Assembly (NCBI GenBank): GCA_934045905.1
Contig: OW203765.1
Location: 24,765,151-24,829,150, forward strand
Source: Leuctra nigra
Taxonomy: Eukaryota > Arthropoda > Insecta > Plecoptera > Leuctridae
DNA length: 64,000 nt
Direction of reading: 5' to 3'
This document shows positions 1-10,960 of this stretch, in pieces; the stretch's first letter is position 1; each line of letters starts with the position of its first letter. The notes beneath the pieces are model-generated. The model did no database searches. It had not been told where the DNA came from and saw nothing but the letters and a program-made list of their open reading frames with translations. A program made the position numbers and the translations under genes.

Positions 1-690
1 TTTTCGGAATAAGTACATAAATAATAAACAAATGCTTGGCGGAGCGTTTAAATCCACCTTGTATGCGTGTCTGACGTCCCAGTTTCGAGTCCTAGGGACT
101 TTTTCATAGCCGCAAAGTGAGATTAAATAATTGATCTTGGATTCTGGATCCATCGGGGTGGCGTGTGCTTTTCGAATGCCGTAACAAATTGAAAACAGAC
201 ACGGCCATAAATTTCAATTCTTTTAACCTGAGTAAGATTGATTTATGGTAGAGAGTGTAGAGTTTTTTCTCATTGGTTTAATGTGAATCTATGTTTTTTA
301 AGGTGTAGATAAATGTTAATTTTGAAGCTATGAAAGACAAGTGGTTGCTCTTCTGCTCGAGTGCTAGGATGGAGTATTGAGGAACTAAATGAAGATGTGG
401 TGTAAAATAGTGTGTTTATGATTTTATTTTACAAGGGAATTGAGATTAAGTTTTAGATCCTTACATGGAATCATATTAGACAGCCATATCGGCTACAAGA
501 TAAAATATCTGCAGAAAATATGTTTTTTATTTCGTACATTGTATTATGTATTGAACATGAAAAATGTGATATCAGGACCCAAAGTTCCGAGTATATTAAA
601 GAGTATAAATAAAGAGATTATTTATTATATATAAATAAAAACACTTCGTCAAAAAAATTAATTAAATCTACGGAATAAGTTTAACGTATC
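1..690. other. AT-rich DNA, no gene; weak tRNA-like start
   Basis: No coding region is supported. Near 35-95 there is a faint tRNA-derived SINE look: GGCGGAGCG, then AGTTTCGAGTCCTA, which resembles a degraded B box. I do not claim a gene. Confidence 0.4.
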
Positions 691-1740
691 ATTAAAAGCT
701 TCACTCTGGAAGATCAAGGGATCGAAACAGTTTATGTGAATGCTATTAAAAAGCTCTATGAAAATGCTGTAAGTTGCGTAAAAAGTGGACAATCATATTC
801 AGAAGAATTTAAAATCAACAAAGGTGTAAGGCAGAGGTGTCCTTTGTCACCAACCCTGTTCAAAATATACGTGAACAGAGTTTTAGAGAATTGGTCTCGG
901 AAATGTAGTTCGATGGGTGTTAAAATTGGGAAAGAATATATACACTCTTTACTATTCGCAGACGATCAGGTGGTTCTTGCTGAAGATGAACACGACGCAG
1001 AATACATGATGAGAAAGCTTATAGAAGAATACGATTCCTGGGGCTTAGAAGTGAATATGGATAAGACTCAATGTATGGTCATTGGAAGAGAGGGTCAAGA
1101 CATGGTAACCAATAAAGGTATTATAAGATTAACAACAGAGTACAAATATCTAGGTGTGACATTGACGGCTGACGGAACGGATGAGAGGGATGTGCTGAAC
1201 AAGCTGGGCAGAGGAAGAGCGATCACCAGACAATTACACCCAGTGCTTTGGAACGATGTCATCTCAACCAAGACAAAAACACGTATTTACAACTCATTCG
1301 TTGAAAGCTGCGCTTCCTATGGATCAGAAATCTGGACCTTATCTTCCCGAATGGCACAAAGAGTCCGAGCAATGGAGATGGGGTACTGGAGAAGATGCTG
1401 CAAGGTTACGATACTCGACCATGTGAGGAACGACCGTATACGGGAAATGATGGGAGTGGAGACATCACTGACGGATTACATAGAGATGAAGCAACTCTTA
1501 TGGTATGGCCATCTGAGAAGGATGCCAGATGAAAGATTGCCAATGAGAGCCTGGTCATGGGTACCGTCAAGAAGAAGAAAGAGAGGAAGACCAAGGAGGA
1601 GGTGGGCAGAAGGAGTTGACACTGCCATGAGAAGAAGAGGTCTTCGCGATGGAGACTTCTTAAATAAAGATAAATGGCATTTAGGATGCAGAATACGGCC
1701 TGAAGTGCTGTAAACAATCTGCTTTAATAATAATAATTAA
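691..1740 (+). mobile_element. 5'-truncated non-LTR retrotransposon (LINE)
   Basis: RT-homologous reading continues upstream of the first usable start codon to about 691, so the element is truncated inside the RT domain. The 3' end follows the stop codon closely and finishes in a short (TAA)n run near 1726-1737, a tail type known from several LINE clades. No target-site duplication was identified. The clade is not resolved from the sequence alone. Confidence 0.8.
736..1713 (+). CDS. Reverse transcriptase C-terminal half of a LINE (fragment)
   Basis: This is the C-terminal part of a LINE reverse transcriptase, the enzyme that copies element RNA into DNA at the insertion site. Seen directly: RQRCPLSP at residues 32-39 (RT finger/palm motif, usually with QG where QR stands here); the catalytic FADD box at 74-77; GLEVNMDKT at 103-111; YKYLG at 136-140; a thumb-like region; then a basic tail with WYGHLRRMP near 256-264 and RKRGRPRRRW at 281-290, typical of LINE C-termini. 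The endonuclease and the first RT motifs are absent, so it cannot be autonomous. The frame is open for 325 codons with a GTG at position 736, but coding similarity extends upstream, so that start is arbitrary. The lack of internal stops suggests a fairly recent insertion. Confidence 0.85.
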   Translation: MNAIKKLYENAVSCVKSGQSYSEEFKINKGVRQRCPLSPTLFKIYVNRVLENWSRKCSSMGVKIGKEYIHSLLFADDQVVLAEDEHDAEYMMRKLIEEYDSWGLEVNMDKTQCMVIGREGQDMVTNKGIIRLTTEYKYLGVTLTADGTDERDVLNKLGRGRAITRQLHPVLWNDVISTKTKTRIYNSFVESCASYGSEIWTLSSRMAQRVRAMEMGYWRRCCKVTILDHVRNDRIREMMGVETSLTDYIEMKQLLWYGHLRRMPDERLPMRAWSWVPSRRRKRGRPRRRWAEGVDTAMRRRGLRDGDFLNKDKWHLGCRIRPEVL

Positions 1741-2440
1741 AAGCTTCAAACATAACAAAGATGATTTAATAACAATCTAATACTTCAAGTACCACTGGTC
1801 TAAAGATAAGTGATATTTCACAATGTTTCATCGTAAGAACAATTTTCTTCTCAAGACATTAATGGTTCTTCTTATCACATCTTGGTTAAATGTTACTCAT
1901 ACAGGTCGTAAAATGAAAATTGATCGTAAAATGACCTTTATAATCTTAATAAGAGGCAACAAACTTATCTCTTCGTAAAGGAAATATCAGTTACTCCAAA
2001 TTGATCGTAAATTGAACTAAACTGCTTTTGATTAATGTCTTGTTTATTGAGGAATCAGAGCTCTTCTCACCTCCTCATCTATTGACTGTCACTTATCAAA
2101 GAAGCTTATTGCGTCTTCTCCACGGAATTACGGACATACCTAGACAGTTTTTAAAATGAAGTTAAATTAAAAAATCTGAGCAAATTGTGTAAATATTAAG
2201 GGAAAAAAGTTTCTTGATGCAGACTTTGTTGTCCCTTCTCTCGAAATTTTAGGGAAATTATTGAATAATCGGCATTGTGCTCTGTTCATGTTGAGTTCTG
2301 CTGAAATAATTTAATTTCTGTTAAAGGTTAGAAATGCTTAAACCCCTTGTAAGTCAAATAGAGATGTTAAAAATTGTAATAATTGACCCACATTTTGAAA
2401 TGATATAAGACCCCGAACGTTAGAAGTTATTTTCATAACA
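1741..2440. other. AT-rich spacer, nothing recognised
   Basis: No gene or repeat structure seen. The only curiosity is 'gatcgtaaa(at/tt)ga' recurring near 1905, 1921 and 2003, which looks like chance or a decayed short repeat. Confidence 0.5.
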
Positions 2441-2757
2441 TCTTGCTACAACAAATCTTCCTAAAACAAATCGAACTCAGGTCAAGAATTCTCCCCGTCC
2501 CATCAACACGTTTATCAGAGCGTTTTCCAACGCTTTTCGAAATGAACACCAGTGGAAAAGATGCCGGGCATTATTAAAACACCCCTCCCCCCCTCGGTCT
2601 TGCTCAAATAAAATCTTCCTAAAACCAATCGACCTCAGGTCAAGAATTCTCCACGTTCCATCAACACGTTTACCAGAGCGTTTTCCAACGCTTTTCGAAA
2701 TGAACACCAGTGGAAAAGATGCCGGGCATTATTAAAACACCCCCCTCCACCCCTTGG
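2441..2757 (+). repeat. 158-bp tandem duplication, two copies
   Basis: Copy 1 is about 2441-2598 and copy 2 about 2599-2757. Both contain GGTCAAGAATTCTCC, ACCAGAGCG or ATCAGAGCG, CGCTTTTCGAAATGAACACC and GATGCCGGGCATTATTAAA, and both end in a C-rich tract. The copies differ at a few scattered bases, so the duplication is fairly recent. The minus-strand open frame across it is a by-product of the repeat. Confidence 0.85.
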
Positions 2758-3233
2758 CCACTACGTGCGTGAAAAACCACACGGCTCGCAGACGCACAAA
2801 CATGTCTGCGATTTATTCGCCCGTCGGTTTTGTTCTGTTCTGTATCGCGAACGGCGAGAAGGGCGGCGACAATGGGAACTACGCTCTCGCCGACTGCGAG
2901 ATGATTTATGTCGAGAATGCTTCCGACGTCAAAAACGAAAGCTTTATTATTATATTCCTCGACGTTTCAATCCCGAGGATGAAATAATTCGGAGATATAC
3001 TTTTTTTTCGAAGAAGGAAAAGCGTTTGAATTTTATTATTCGGGGATTTTAACGAGGTGTAGGGTTTCTATGAGTTTTGAAGTCAACGGAAATTTGAATC
3101 AATATTATTGATGAAAATGTAATTTAAGATGTGTGATTTCTATAAAATGGAAGAGTTCACGGAAAGCTGAATTTTAAATAAGGGAAGTGTGGGAAATTAA
3201 AGTTATTTTCAAGATAAATTCGAATTTCCCGAT
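2758..3233 (+). other. Locally GC-richer segment, no recognised gene
   Basis: Positions 2758-2970 are clearly less AT-rich than their surroundings and open in two overlapping plus frames (77 and 95 codons), both rich in Arg and Cys. Neither translation resembles a family I know, and two open frames at once point to base composition rather than coding. Confidence 0.35.
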
Positions 3234-3930
3234 TTTTAAGCAAGCGTAGCGAGCGTTACAGCAGGACTCTTATGACACATTCTCTGTGTGTGTTTTGCAG
3301 TGTTGTGACTTATCTAGATACAATTATCTATACAATTATCTAGATAATTATTTTTTATCTACTATCTTATCTAGATAATTAAATAATTGGTTATCTTTAT
3401 CTTTATCTAGATAAAAATATTTTTATCTATTGGCAATTATCTAGATAAAAAATATAAAATTCAAAATGTATTTGTGTGTATGAACATGCACGAACCCTAA
3501 ATTGTCAGATGATATGAAATAGGAAAATCATCTTCATTTAGTCACATTAGTTGGCTTGTTTTGGCGGCCCCATTTTTAAAATACTTGAGTTTTCAATGTA
3601 GGATTCGAAAAAAATGGGGGAACAGCAATATTTTGTAACAAAATTATCTATTATCTATTACAATTATCTAGATAATAATTTTGTATCTTTTTCTATTATC
3701 TAGATGATTTCTTGGAAATATATCGATTATCTTATCTAGATACATTTTTAGCAGGTTATCTTTATCTTTATCTAGATAAAAATAAAATTATCTAATCACA
3801 ACACTGGTGTTTTGTACCTGCACTGCCCAGGTCAAACCTTCCAACCAATAGCTTTTGGACAAGATCTTGTGAACTCCTTTTACTTTATGCATCAATATGG
3901 GAATTTCGACATGCTCAATCTCAAAAATGG
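3234..3930 (+). mobile_element. Helentron-like element copy 1, split by a hAT insertion
   Basis: The left part reads AAGCGTAGCGAGCG, then CTCTTATG and CTCTGTGTGTG. The right part reads TGCACTGCCCAGGTCAAACC, then CCAACCAAT. This is the same order as the reverse complement of the complete copy at 20995-22036. The two parts are separated by the element at 3298-3806. No 3' terminal CTAG hairpin was found downstream, so the copy is 3'-truncated; its right limit is approximate. Confidence 0.65.
3298..3806. mobile_element. Non-autonomous hAT-like element, 509 bp
   Basis: Terminal inverted repeats CAGTGTTGTG and CACAACACTG are flanked by a perfect 8-bp target-site duplication, GTGTTTTG, at 3290-3297 and 3807-3814. 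CAGTG-type ends with 8-bp duplications are characteristic of hAT transposons. The interior has no ORF and is built largely from TATCTAGATA and TTATCTTTATCTTTATCTAG motifs repeated in both orientations. It sits inside a Helentron-like copy, so it is the younger insertion. Confidence 0.85.
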
Positions 3931-5470
3931 AAAACCTTACTTTATTGTGAACCGACTTAAATTTGAATCTATGTTATCCAGTTGGATCCTTTTTGTTCTC
4001 AAAATCATGTTTACTAAACAAGCTGTAATATTTGAACCCTCATTCCATTGATGAAAAACTTTTCCAATATACTTTTTGGTATTTGTGTTCTCTTCTATAT
4101 TATGTTCTAGGATTGGGTTTGAAGACCGTAGATTCAGATTAGATGCAATTTCGTCCAGTTCTTCCAATTGGAAATTTGACCCACTTCCTTCAAGAATGCA
4201 CCATCATACGCAACTTAGACTGCTCATGTTACTAATTGTATCGATATGGAGCAGTCGCGGTAGTAAATTTGTATTTAAATGCAAATGGCATTAGATTTAA
4301 ATTGAACTAATCATCTTCTTTCGTTTGCTCCAGAATAAAACTATCGTATCTTATTTATAATCAATACTTTCGGAATAAGTAATCGTGGTAAAAAAGATTT
4401 TAATCAGACCAAGTTTCGACGAAAATAATTATTATGAATAATTCATGTCGGAAAAACCTGAACTTTAAAATAACAACTATCTTATTTTGTCAGATAAGTA
4501 GATTTGTCAGATCCGCGGTAAAACATCCGATATCTATAAAAGTTTTTCTGTGTCTACTTAACTTCAAGACCTTCCTCTTTGTCTGATCTAACATTGAGAA
4601 AAGAAGGAAAAACAGAATACACTCCCAATAGCTGTTACCGAAACTCAATAAATAGTTATACGAATCAGTGACAAGTCTTCCGTAATCTAACTTAGAGGAT
4701 ATAGAAGAATATACAAACAAAACAACGCAATAGAAAATACACCCGAGTTAGAGAGAGAGAGGGGGATGAAAGAAAGTCACTAAAAAGACCGTGTGCTATC
4801 AAAGAAAAAGAAACAAAAGAACGCTACAGTCACCGTGCAGGCATGCCAACTGAATAGAGAGAAGAGACCAGTCGAGTGTGAATGTGGGACTTAGTAAGTT
4901 TTTTTTTATCCTGGGGAAAGTTGGTCTCGGAAAGTTGGTAGGATGGGAAAAGCTATTCAATGTGTAGGAATACTAATAAAATGAGGTAGGGAATTTAGCG
5001 CGCCGTGAATTGGTTTCCCGCGTGGACACATTTCGAGCGAAGATAACTCTGGAACCTTGGAATCCGTTCAGAACTTTTCCAAGTTAATACAAACTAAGAA
5101 GAAATTCTATATAGAATTTTTTTCATCTTATTTTTCATCTTTTTCATCTTCCCACTGAGCTTAATAAACCACTTAGGGGCGATTTTCCACCTTGGTTAAG
5201 GTTATTTATGAGATTAACACTGATAACGAGAAGATGTACACGATGTGAATTACCCGACATTAAAAATATGTGAGAACAATTAGATCAATTCCATTTATCC
5301 GAGACTCCAGGTGAAAGTTAAAACTATTTTGGAAAATCATTGTGCTTGTAATCTACTTAAAATATATCCGTTTATGATATTTTAAAAGCTCACGAGCTGT
5401 CAAAAGTCCTCTAACGTGAGAGCTTAAAGTAATATATTTCTCAAAATATGGAGCATATTTTTTCATTCAT
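3931..5470. other. AT-rich DNA, no gene
   Basis: Several short ORFs (60-79 codons) lie here in conflicting frames and none resembles a known protein. A short (GA)n tract occurs near 4751-4765. Confidence 0.5.
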
Positions 5471-5715
5471 TCCCCTCATAAAGCGACTTGAAACTTATGG
5501 CCCGACGCTCTGTTTTCTTGTCTTTGTGTTCTTTTGCATTATGTCAAACGAAAAAAACGAAACTTACCAATTTTGTCACAAAAGATTCATTACTATCATA
5601 TTATGTTTCCTAATGATTTTTAGCAAGATTGGTCCACTGGTTTCACCGTGAAATTGATTTAAATAGTTTAGTTATAGTATCGCTAATCAACGCGTTACAC
5701 TGAGCGATTTCCTTG
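5471..5715 (+). mobile_element. Helentron-like 3' end, copy 2
   Basis: This is the 3' portion only. CTAATCAACGCGTTACAC and TGAGCGATTTCCTTG end the copy, and a T follows. The upstream stretch 'tagcaaga...ggttcac...tgaaattga' is shared with the copy ending at 59353. The 5' end of the family is not present, and the left limit is approximate. Confidence 0.65.
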
Positions 5716-8046
5716 TTCCAGGGAAATAGACTATAAACTCTTTCTATAATTGCAACTAACATTAGTTCTTAAAAACCAATTCAATCCAACTAAGCAGTTA
5801 TTTCAGTTTCCTGCACGATACTTCTTAGCAGTACAGGAAATAGTTCGCCCCATTTGCCAAGAGAGCGCGCCACGAAATAAGAGTATTCGTTTTCTTGAAA
5901 CTAAAGAGAAAGTTTTTATCCACGACGCTCTAGACCATTTAACGCAAACAACATCTGAATAAAACGTGCACTTACGCGAGGCTGATTCTGTAAATATTCT
6001 CTCCGGGTTGTCGATTCTCTGCAATGTTATCCTTATGACGGTGAAGAGATATCACGTGAAATGACAAGTGAAAGTTGTTACGGAATTGGACGAAAGCTTC
6101 TGGAAGAGATACAAGGAATGAGTAATTTAAATGAAGATTTTCCTCGGAGATACTACGAGAGATTTAAGTTTTGAAGAGTTTGTAAGGTAGAATGTGTCGT
6201 CTGTATTTTCTGAGTTTGTCTCTAGTTGATATTGAATGTAATAAGAAAACTTATTACTTGTTGCGAGTGCTGTGTTCTAGTAATATTGCAACAACTACAA
6301 AGTTACGTTAATTTTTATGGATGGTGAAATTGTTAATTGTTGTTTCACTATGAATTGAAAAGTATAATATCTTGTTAAAATCGACTTATTTGATTTGTTA
6401 TGCATTTCCTATCAACATTATTACCTAACTTTTGTACATATTAAAGAATTACATTGATTTGAATTGATTATCAATTCTCAAGAATTCTTGAGCTAAGAAA
6501 TTTTATTGAAAAATATATTCATTGTGTCAGCTGAATTATATTTTATCTAGAGTTTACACTCCAAAAACATGCCCATGAAATCTCCATAACATTCATCCTG
6601 CAGAATAAAGACGAATCTTCTTTTCTCTTCACTTCATCTTCATCCTCTCACTCTTGAAAACGCGTCTCCACACATGAAAGAGCCCCGGTTCGACTCTGTG
6701 TTCGACGTGGCATTCAAATATCGGTGTTAAAGATACGTGTTCACATCGGGTGTATAAGCGAACACTGTAATCTCACATTGTTCCACGGCGAATAATCGTA
6801 AACGAACATCGCGCAGACTGGTTCGACGACATCCGAGAGTGTGTAGTGAGACAGCCAATAGAATGTTGCGTGTTTATAAGAATATACGGGATATATACGA
6901 TACAGATTTTAGCTCGAAAAAGTCTGCTCTTAAAACAATATTTTATTTTTATTTTTTGGATTTCTGACAAATAAAAATTATTTAATACGTATAAATTAGC
7001 AAAATAATCCGAGCCTTTTATAAATATGTGTATTTTAGGTTGACTTCAGAAATATCCGTTCAGAAATATACGAGGACTTTTTGAGCTTGAGAGTTTTTGT
7101 AAAAATCCTTCAAAACAAAACATGTAATTGTTCAAAAATATTAAAAAAGTATACATCTATATTGAACATAATAACTATTCAGTGGATATATCAGCTATAA
7201 TTGTCTAAAACATTTCCCTGAATTTACCAACTGTACTACAAATATTTACTTCAATTCAAAATGAATTGAATTTAGTATTGAAATTAAATGTCATTAGAAT
7301 TGTACTCAAACATTCCAAAAATAATATATCGAAATAATTAATACTTAAATTACAGTAAACTTATTTCACGGAAGTTAAATTACTTTATCAAGAGCATTAA
7401 AAATTATGTATGTTATTTGACAAATGTCAGGATCTTCGAAGACTTCTGAGAATCATAAACGTTGCCTACAAAATGTTAAGTTAGGTTAGGTCAAGATGTT
7501 TGATGTGGATCAATCCTCCTCTAACAGCTGCGCTTCTACACTCTCTGTATCCACAGCCGCCCACATTCACGTACCAAGGAAACGTCGCCAGCTGAGATGA
7601 GCGAAGGAAATTGCACACACAGCCTTCTATGTCGAGATCAGTTCGCAGTTGCGATGGGAAATTGCAGAAGGCCGTGAAGAGAGAAAGTTTCTATAGACTT
7701 CATGATCACTTCTAAAGAGCAATTTCACTGCTAAGTGCTTACATTTATAATGGAGTCGAAGTCATATTTTTTTCTATGTTGAAAAGCAGGCAATTTGAAG
7801 ACGTTTTCATATATGAAATCTTAAAGTTTAAATGCTCATTTGGAATTGAGTCAAATGAAATGAATGTCTATTGAAAGACGTAAGGTAATAGTGAATGAAA
7901 TTGTATTTAAATAGCTCAATAGACGTCATTGTCAAAGATGCCCCATTATCTTCACCATATTCTTTGACATTTTCTAAATCCAACCTATTACTGCAGATAT
8001 AAAACAGAAATTAACGAGATAGTTGAAATTTCAAAATTAGTTATTA
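5716..8046. other. AT-rich DNA, no gene
   Basis: No ORF of note. An isolated GGTTCGACTCTG near 6687 looks like a tRNA B box but has no A box partner. TTAGGTTAGG near 7482 is only two telomere-like units. Confidence 0.5.
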
Positions 8047-8054
8047 TTATGATA

Positions 8055-8860
8055 TAGGGTTGGGACTTGACATCGATTTTTCGATTTGACATCGATGTCG
8101 AATGATATTTTGAGTTTCGATTCGACATCGATTTGAATTGTTTAATCAAATAATCGTTTGACATCGTTTAAAAAATTCCGAGAATCAGCGCGCAGTATTG
8201 TATAGCTGGCAACAGTGCAACACGCCTCTCAAGATCAGCTGAGTGGCCTGCTTCCGCCCTTCCTGCATACCGCGTGGCGCGTGTGCAGTTGAGGGTGGGT
8301 TGGTCAGTTGTCTCTTGCCATTCAGCGCGTGTTGTTTTTATTCTCTCGTGAAAGAATGTTTCCACGCAAAAAAAATAATAATCCCGCCGTGGAGACGAAG
8401 TGAATTGTGGAAAGTTTTCGAGTTTGAAGTGAACATTACGGGCAACATTGCTAAAGGATGTTGAATGCAGACAATGTTACCTATGATTCACGGGATATAT
8501 TCCGGCAACAAGTCTAATAAAACCATGAATTTGCAACTGGATTTGCAACGAAATTTTTTCATTAATTGTTCCCTTTTACATAAATAAATGCTTGTACGTT
8601 ATTTGAAATGAAAAAGTTATTTATTTCAATCATTTCCTCGTCATTTGTTGCCGCGAGGGGGGTGTGAGAGGGACATCTCTAGCGCTGGAACATGGCCTTG
8701 GGCAGACGCAATTGCAGTGTTGCCACATTTCGCCGTAATTATTTTGATGTGGCCCATTATTACGATGTCAAAATTATTTCGATGTCGAAATTATTTCGAT
8801 TTGATGTCGAAATCTTCAGTTTGACATCGATTTAGCAAATCAAATCGAATCCCAACCCTA
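8055..8860. mobile_element. Non-autonomous hAT-like element, 806 bp
   Basis: Ends TAGGGTTGGGA and TCCCAACCCTA form an 11-bp inverted repeat. A perfect 8-bp duplication, TTATGATA, lies at 8047-8054 and 8861-8868. Subterminal regions on both sides carry many copies of GACATCGATTT or its complement (8070-8165 and 8765-8835), as expected for clustered transposase-binding sites. The middle is unique sequence of higher GC and includes a possible transposase exon remnant, so this is probably an internal-deletion derivative of a larger hAT element. Confidence 0.87.
8356..8490 (+). pseudogene. Possible BED zinc-finger start of a hAT transposase, frameshifted
   Basis: Seen: an ATG at 8356 opens MFPRKKNNNPAVETK and then stops. 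The following frame continues with SELWKVFEFE, then an Ala-Lys and cysteines, before another stop at about 8461. Known: many hAT transposases begin with a BED finger whose pattern is a Ser-x-x-Trp-x-x-Phe stretch followed by Ala-Lys-Cys-x-x-Cys. Inference: this is the first part of the element's lost transposase, broken by at least one frameshift near 8385-8400 and another at the cysteines. The match is short and by eye, and it could be coincidence. Its position inside TSD-bounded hAT ends supports the reading. Confidence 0.35.
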
Positions 8861-8868
8861 TTATGATA

Positions 8869-9882
8869 TCTTATGTATTGCTACACCAATACGTAAGATG
8901 CATGCTTTTCTTTCATCATAACATAAGACGCTGATTTCACCCCCAAAATTATAATTTTCATTCATAAAATCCAATTTGAATTTCGATGATATTTTAGCAG
9001 AAAACGGTTTCACTGGTATGTTTTGTATTTCTATTATTGCCTTAGCAAATAAGATTTAGTACCATGGCAACATTATTGTTGTGCTGATAAAAAAATTAGG
9101 CCAGGTATCCCGTCACCAAAATTCTTAATGAGATTTTAATATAATAAAACTTAGATCTGTTGTGAGCAAAAACAGTATTTTCAAACCAGCGCATGTGTTT
9201 TTAATTTGACAAAACGTCTCTGAATCCCATGAAATAAGGGGTATCATATGTTGACTGTATGAAGTGATAGACTCTTCCAAACTAACTCAACCAAAAGAAG
9301 CACAAAAGCTCTTTTATCTTCACGATTTGTCTTCCCAACTAATCATAAACTTGAGTCACCATCGGCAGTCGACGCCGAATGAATACATCTAAAACAAGGT
9401 TGAACATATAATACGTGATCCCTGTTAGCTTCCCCCCTCTTCCCACCCCCTCCGTCTCCAGACAATTAGTTCGGGAACAGCGGGTGGAACTCTCAGGAGA
9501 TGGACAGCTGATCCTGGTTCCGAGACGCGCCTCCAGGGGGTTCACTTAACTTCACACAAACTTTCAACACCCACCCACCCACCCACCCACCCCACTCTCA
9601 ACGCCTTCATGATAATTATTTTATTCCTCCGGGTTAAAAGGAAAGTGCGAAAACCTTCTCGGGTTTCTTCCGCGATTCCGGTATTGTGCACTTTAACTGT
9701 AGGGAACATGATACGGAGTAACCTAAGTGCGGAGGTTGTTACCACGTCCCAGAGATATAATTTCTAAATGTGGAGGTGTGTTCTACCTACAAGGAAATTA
9801 ATTCATTGTTGTTCATGGAGGGTTGGCACGAGCGCAATTGTATAAATCAAATATTTAACGAGATTCCGAAGCGGAGGGGACT
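8869..9882. other. AT-rich DNA with short C-rich tracts
   Basis: No gene. A (CCCA)n tract at about 9570-9592 accounts for a minus-strand ORF rich in Gly, Trp and Val. A C-rich run lies near 9425-9450. Confidence 0.5.
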
Positions 9883-10960
9883 AAAGTATAGAATGGAGCA
9901 TCATGGAACAATATTTTAACTTTCAGTAGTATGTGGGGCATCGTGACACAATATTTCAACTTAAAGTAGTATGTGCGGCATCGTGGCACAATATTTCAAC
10001 TTTCAGTAGTATGGGGGGCATCGTGACACAATATTTCAACTTTCAGTAGTATGTGTGGCATCGTGACACAATATTTCGACTTTCAGTAGTATGTGCGGCA
10101 TCGTGACACAATATTTCAACTTTCAGTAGTATGTGGGGCATCGTGACACAATATTTCAACTTAAAGTAGTATGTGGGGCATCGTGACACAATATTTCAAC
10201 TTTATGTAGTATGTGGGGCATCGTGACACAAAATTTCAACTTTAAGTAGTATGTGGGGCATCGTGACACAATATTTCAACTTAAAGTAGTATGTGCGGCA
10301 TCGTGGCACAATATTTCAACTTTCAGTAGTATGGGGGGCATCGTGACACAATATTTCAACTTTCAGTTGTATGTGTGGCATCGTGACACAATATTTCGAC
10401 TTTCAGTAGTATGTGCGGCATCGTGACACAATATTTCAACTTTCAGTAGTATGTGGGGCATCGTGACACAATATTTCAACTTAAAGTAGTATGTGGGGCA
10501 TCGTGACACAATATTTCAACTTTATGTAGTATGTGGGGCATCGTGACACAAAATTTCAACTTTAAGTAGTATGTGGGGCATCGTGACACAATATTTTAAC
10601 TTTAAGTAGTATGTGGGGCATCATGGCACAATATTTTAACTTTCAGTAGTATGTGTGGCATCGTGACACAATATTTCAACTTGAAGTAGTTTGTGGGGCA
10701 TCATGACACAATATTTCAACTTTCAGTAGTGTGTGGGGCATAATGACATAATATTTAAACTTTCAGTAGTATGTGTGGCATCGTGACACTATATCTCAAC
10801 ATTCAGTAGTATGTGGGGCATCGTGACACAATATTTCAACTTTGAGTAGTATGTGGGGCATCGTGACACAGTATTTCAACTTTGAGTAGTATGTGGGGCA
10901 TCGTGACACAGTATTTTATATTTCTTAAGTATGTGTGGTATAGTGACACAATTTTATAAA
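9883..10960 (+). repeat. 40-bp minisatellite, about 27 copies, with 320-bp higher-order unit
   Basis: The unit reads approximately TTTCAGTAGTATGTGGGGCA then TCGTGACACAATATTTCAAC. Eight consecutive variants form a 320-bp block (about 9941-10260) repeated almost exactly at 10261-10580; I see one clear difference (AGTAGT versus AGTTGT near 10368). Outer units are more diverged, as expected for an array that grows from its centre. No ORF runs through it. Confidence 0.95.

Noticed and set aside
2754..3052. Overlapping 77- and 95-codon ORFs in GC-richer DNA
   Set aside because: Two frames open at once and no recognisable domain; likely compositional.
6680..6700. GGTTCGACTCTG resembling a tRNA B box
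   Set aside because: No A box at the right distance and no cloverleaf.
7480..7492. TTAGGTTAGG resembling the insect telomere repeat
   Set aside because: Only two units, and a similar short run near 28911 is part of a transposon end; not a telomeric tract.
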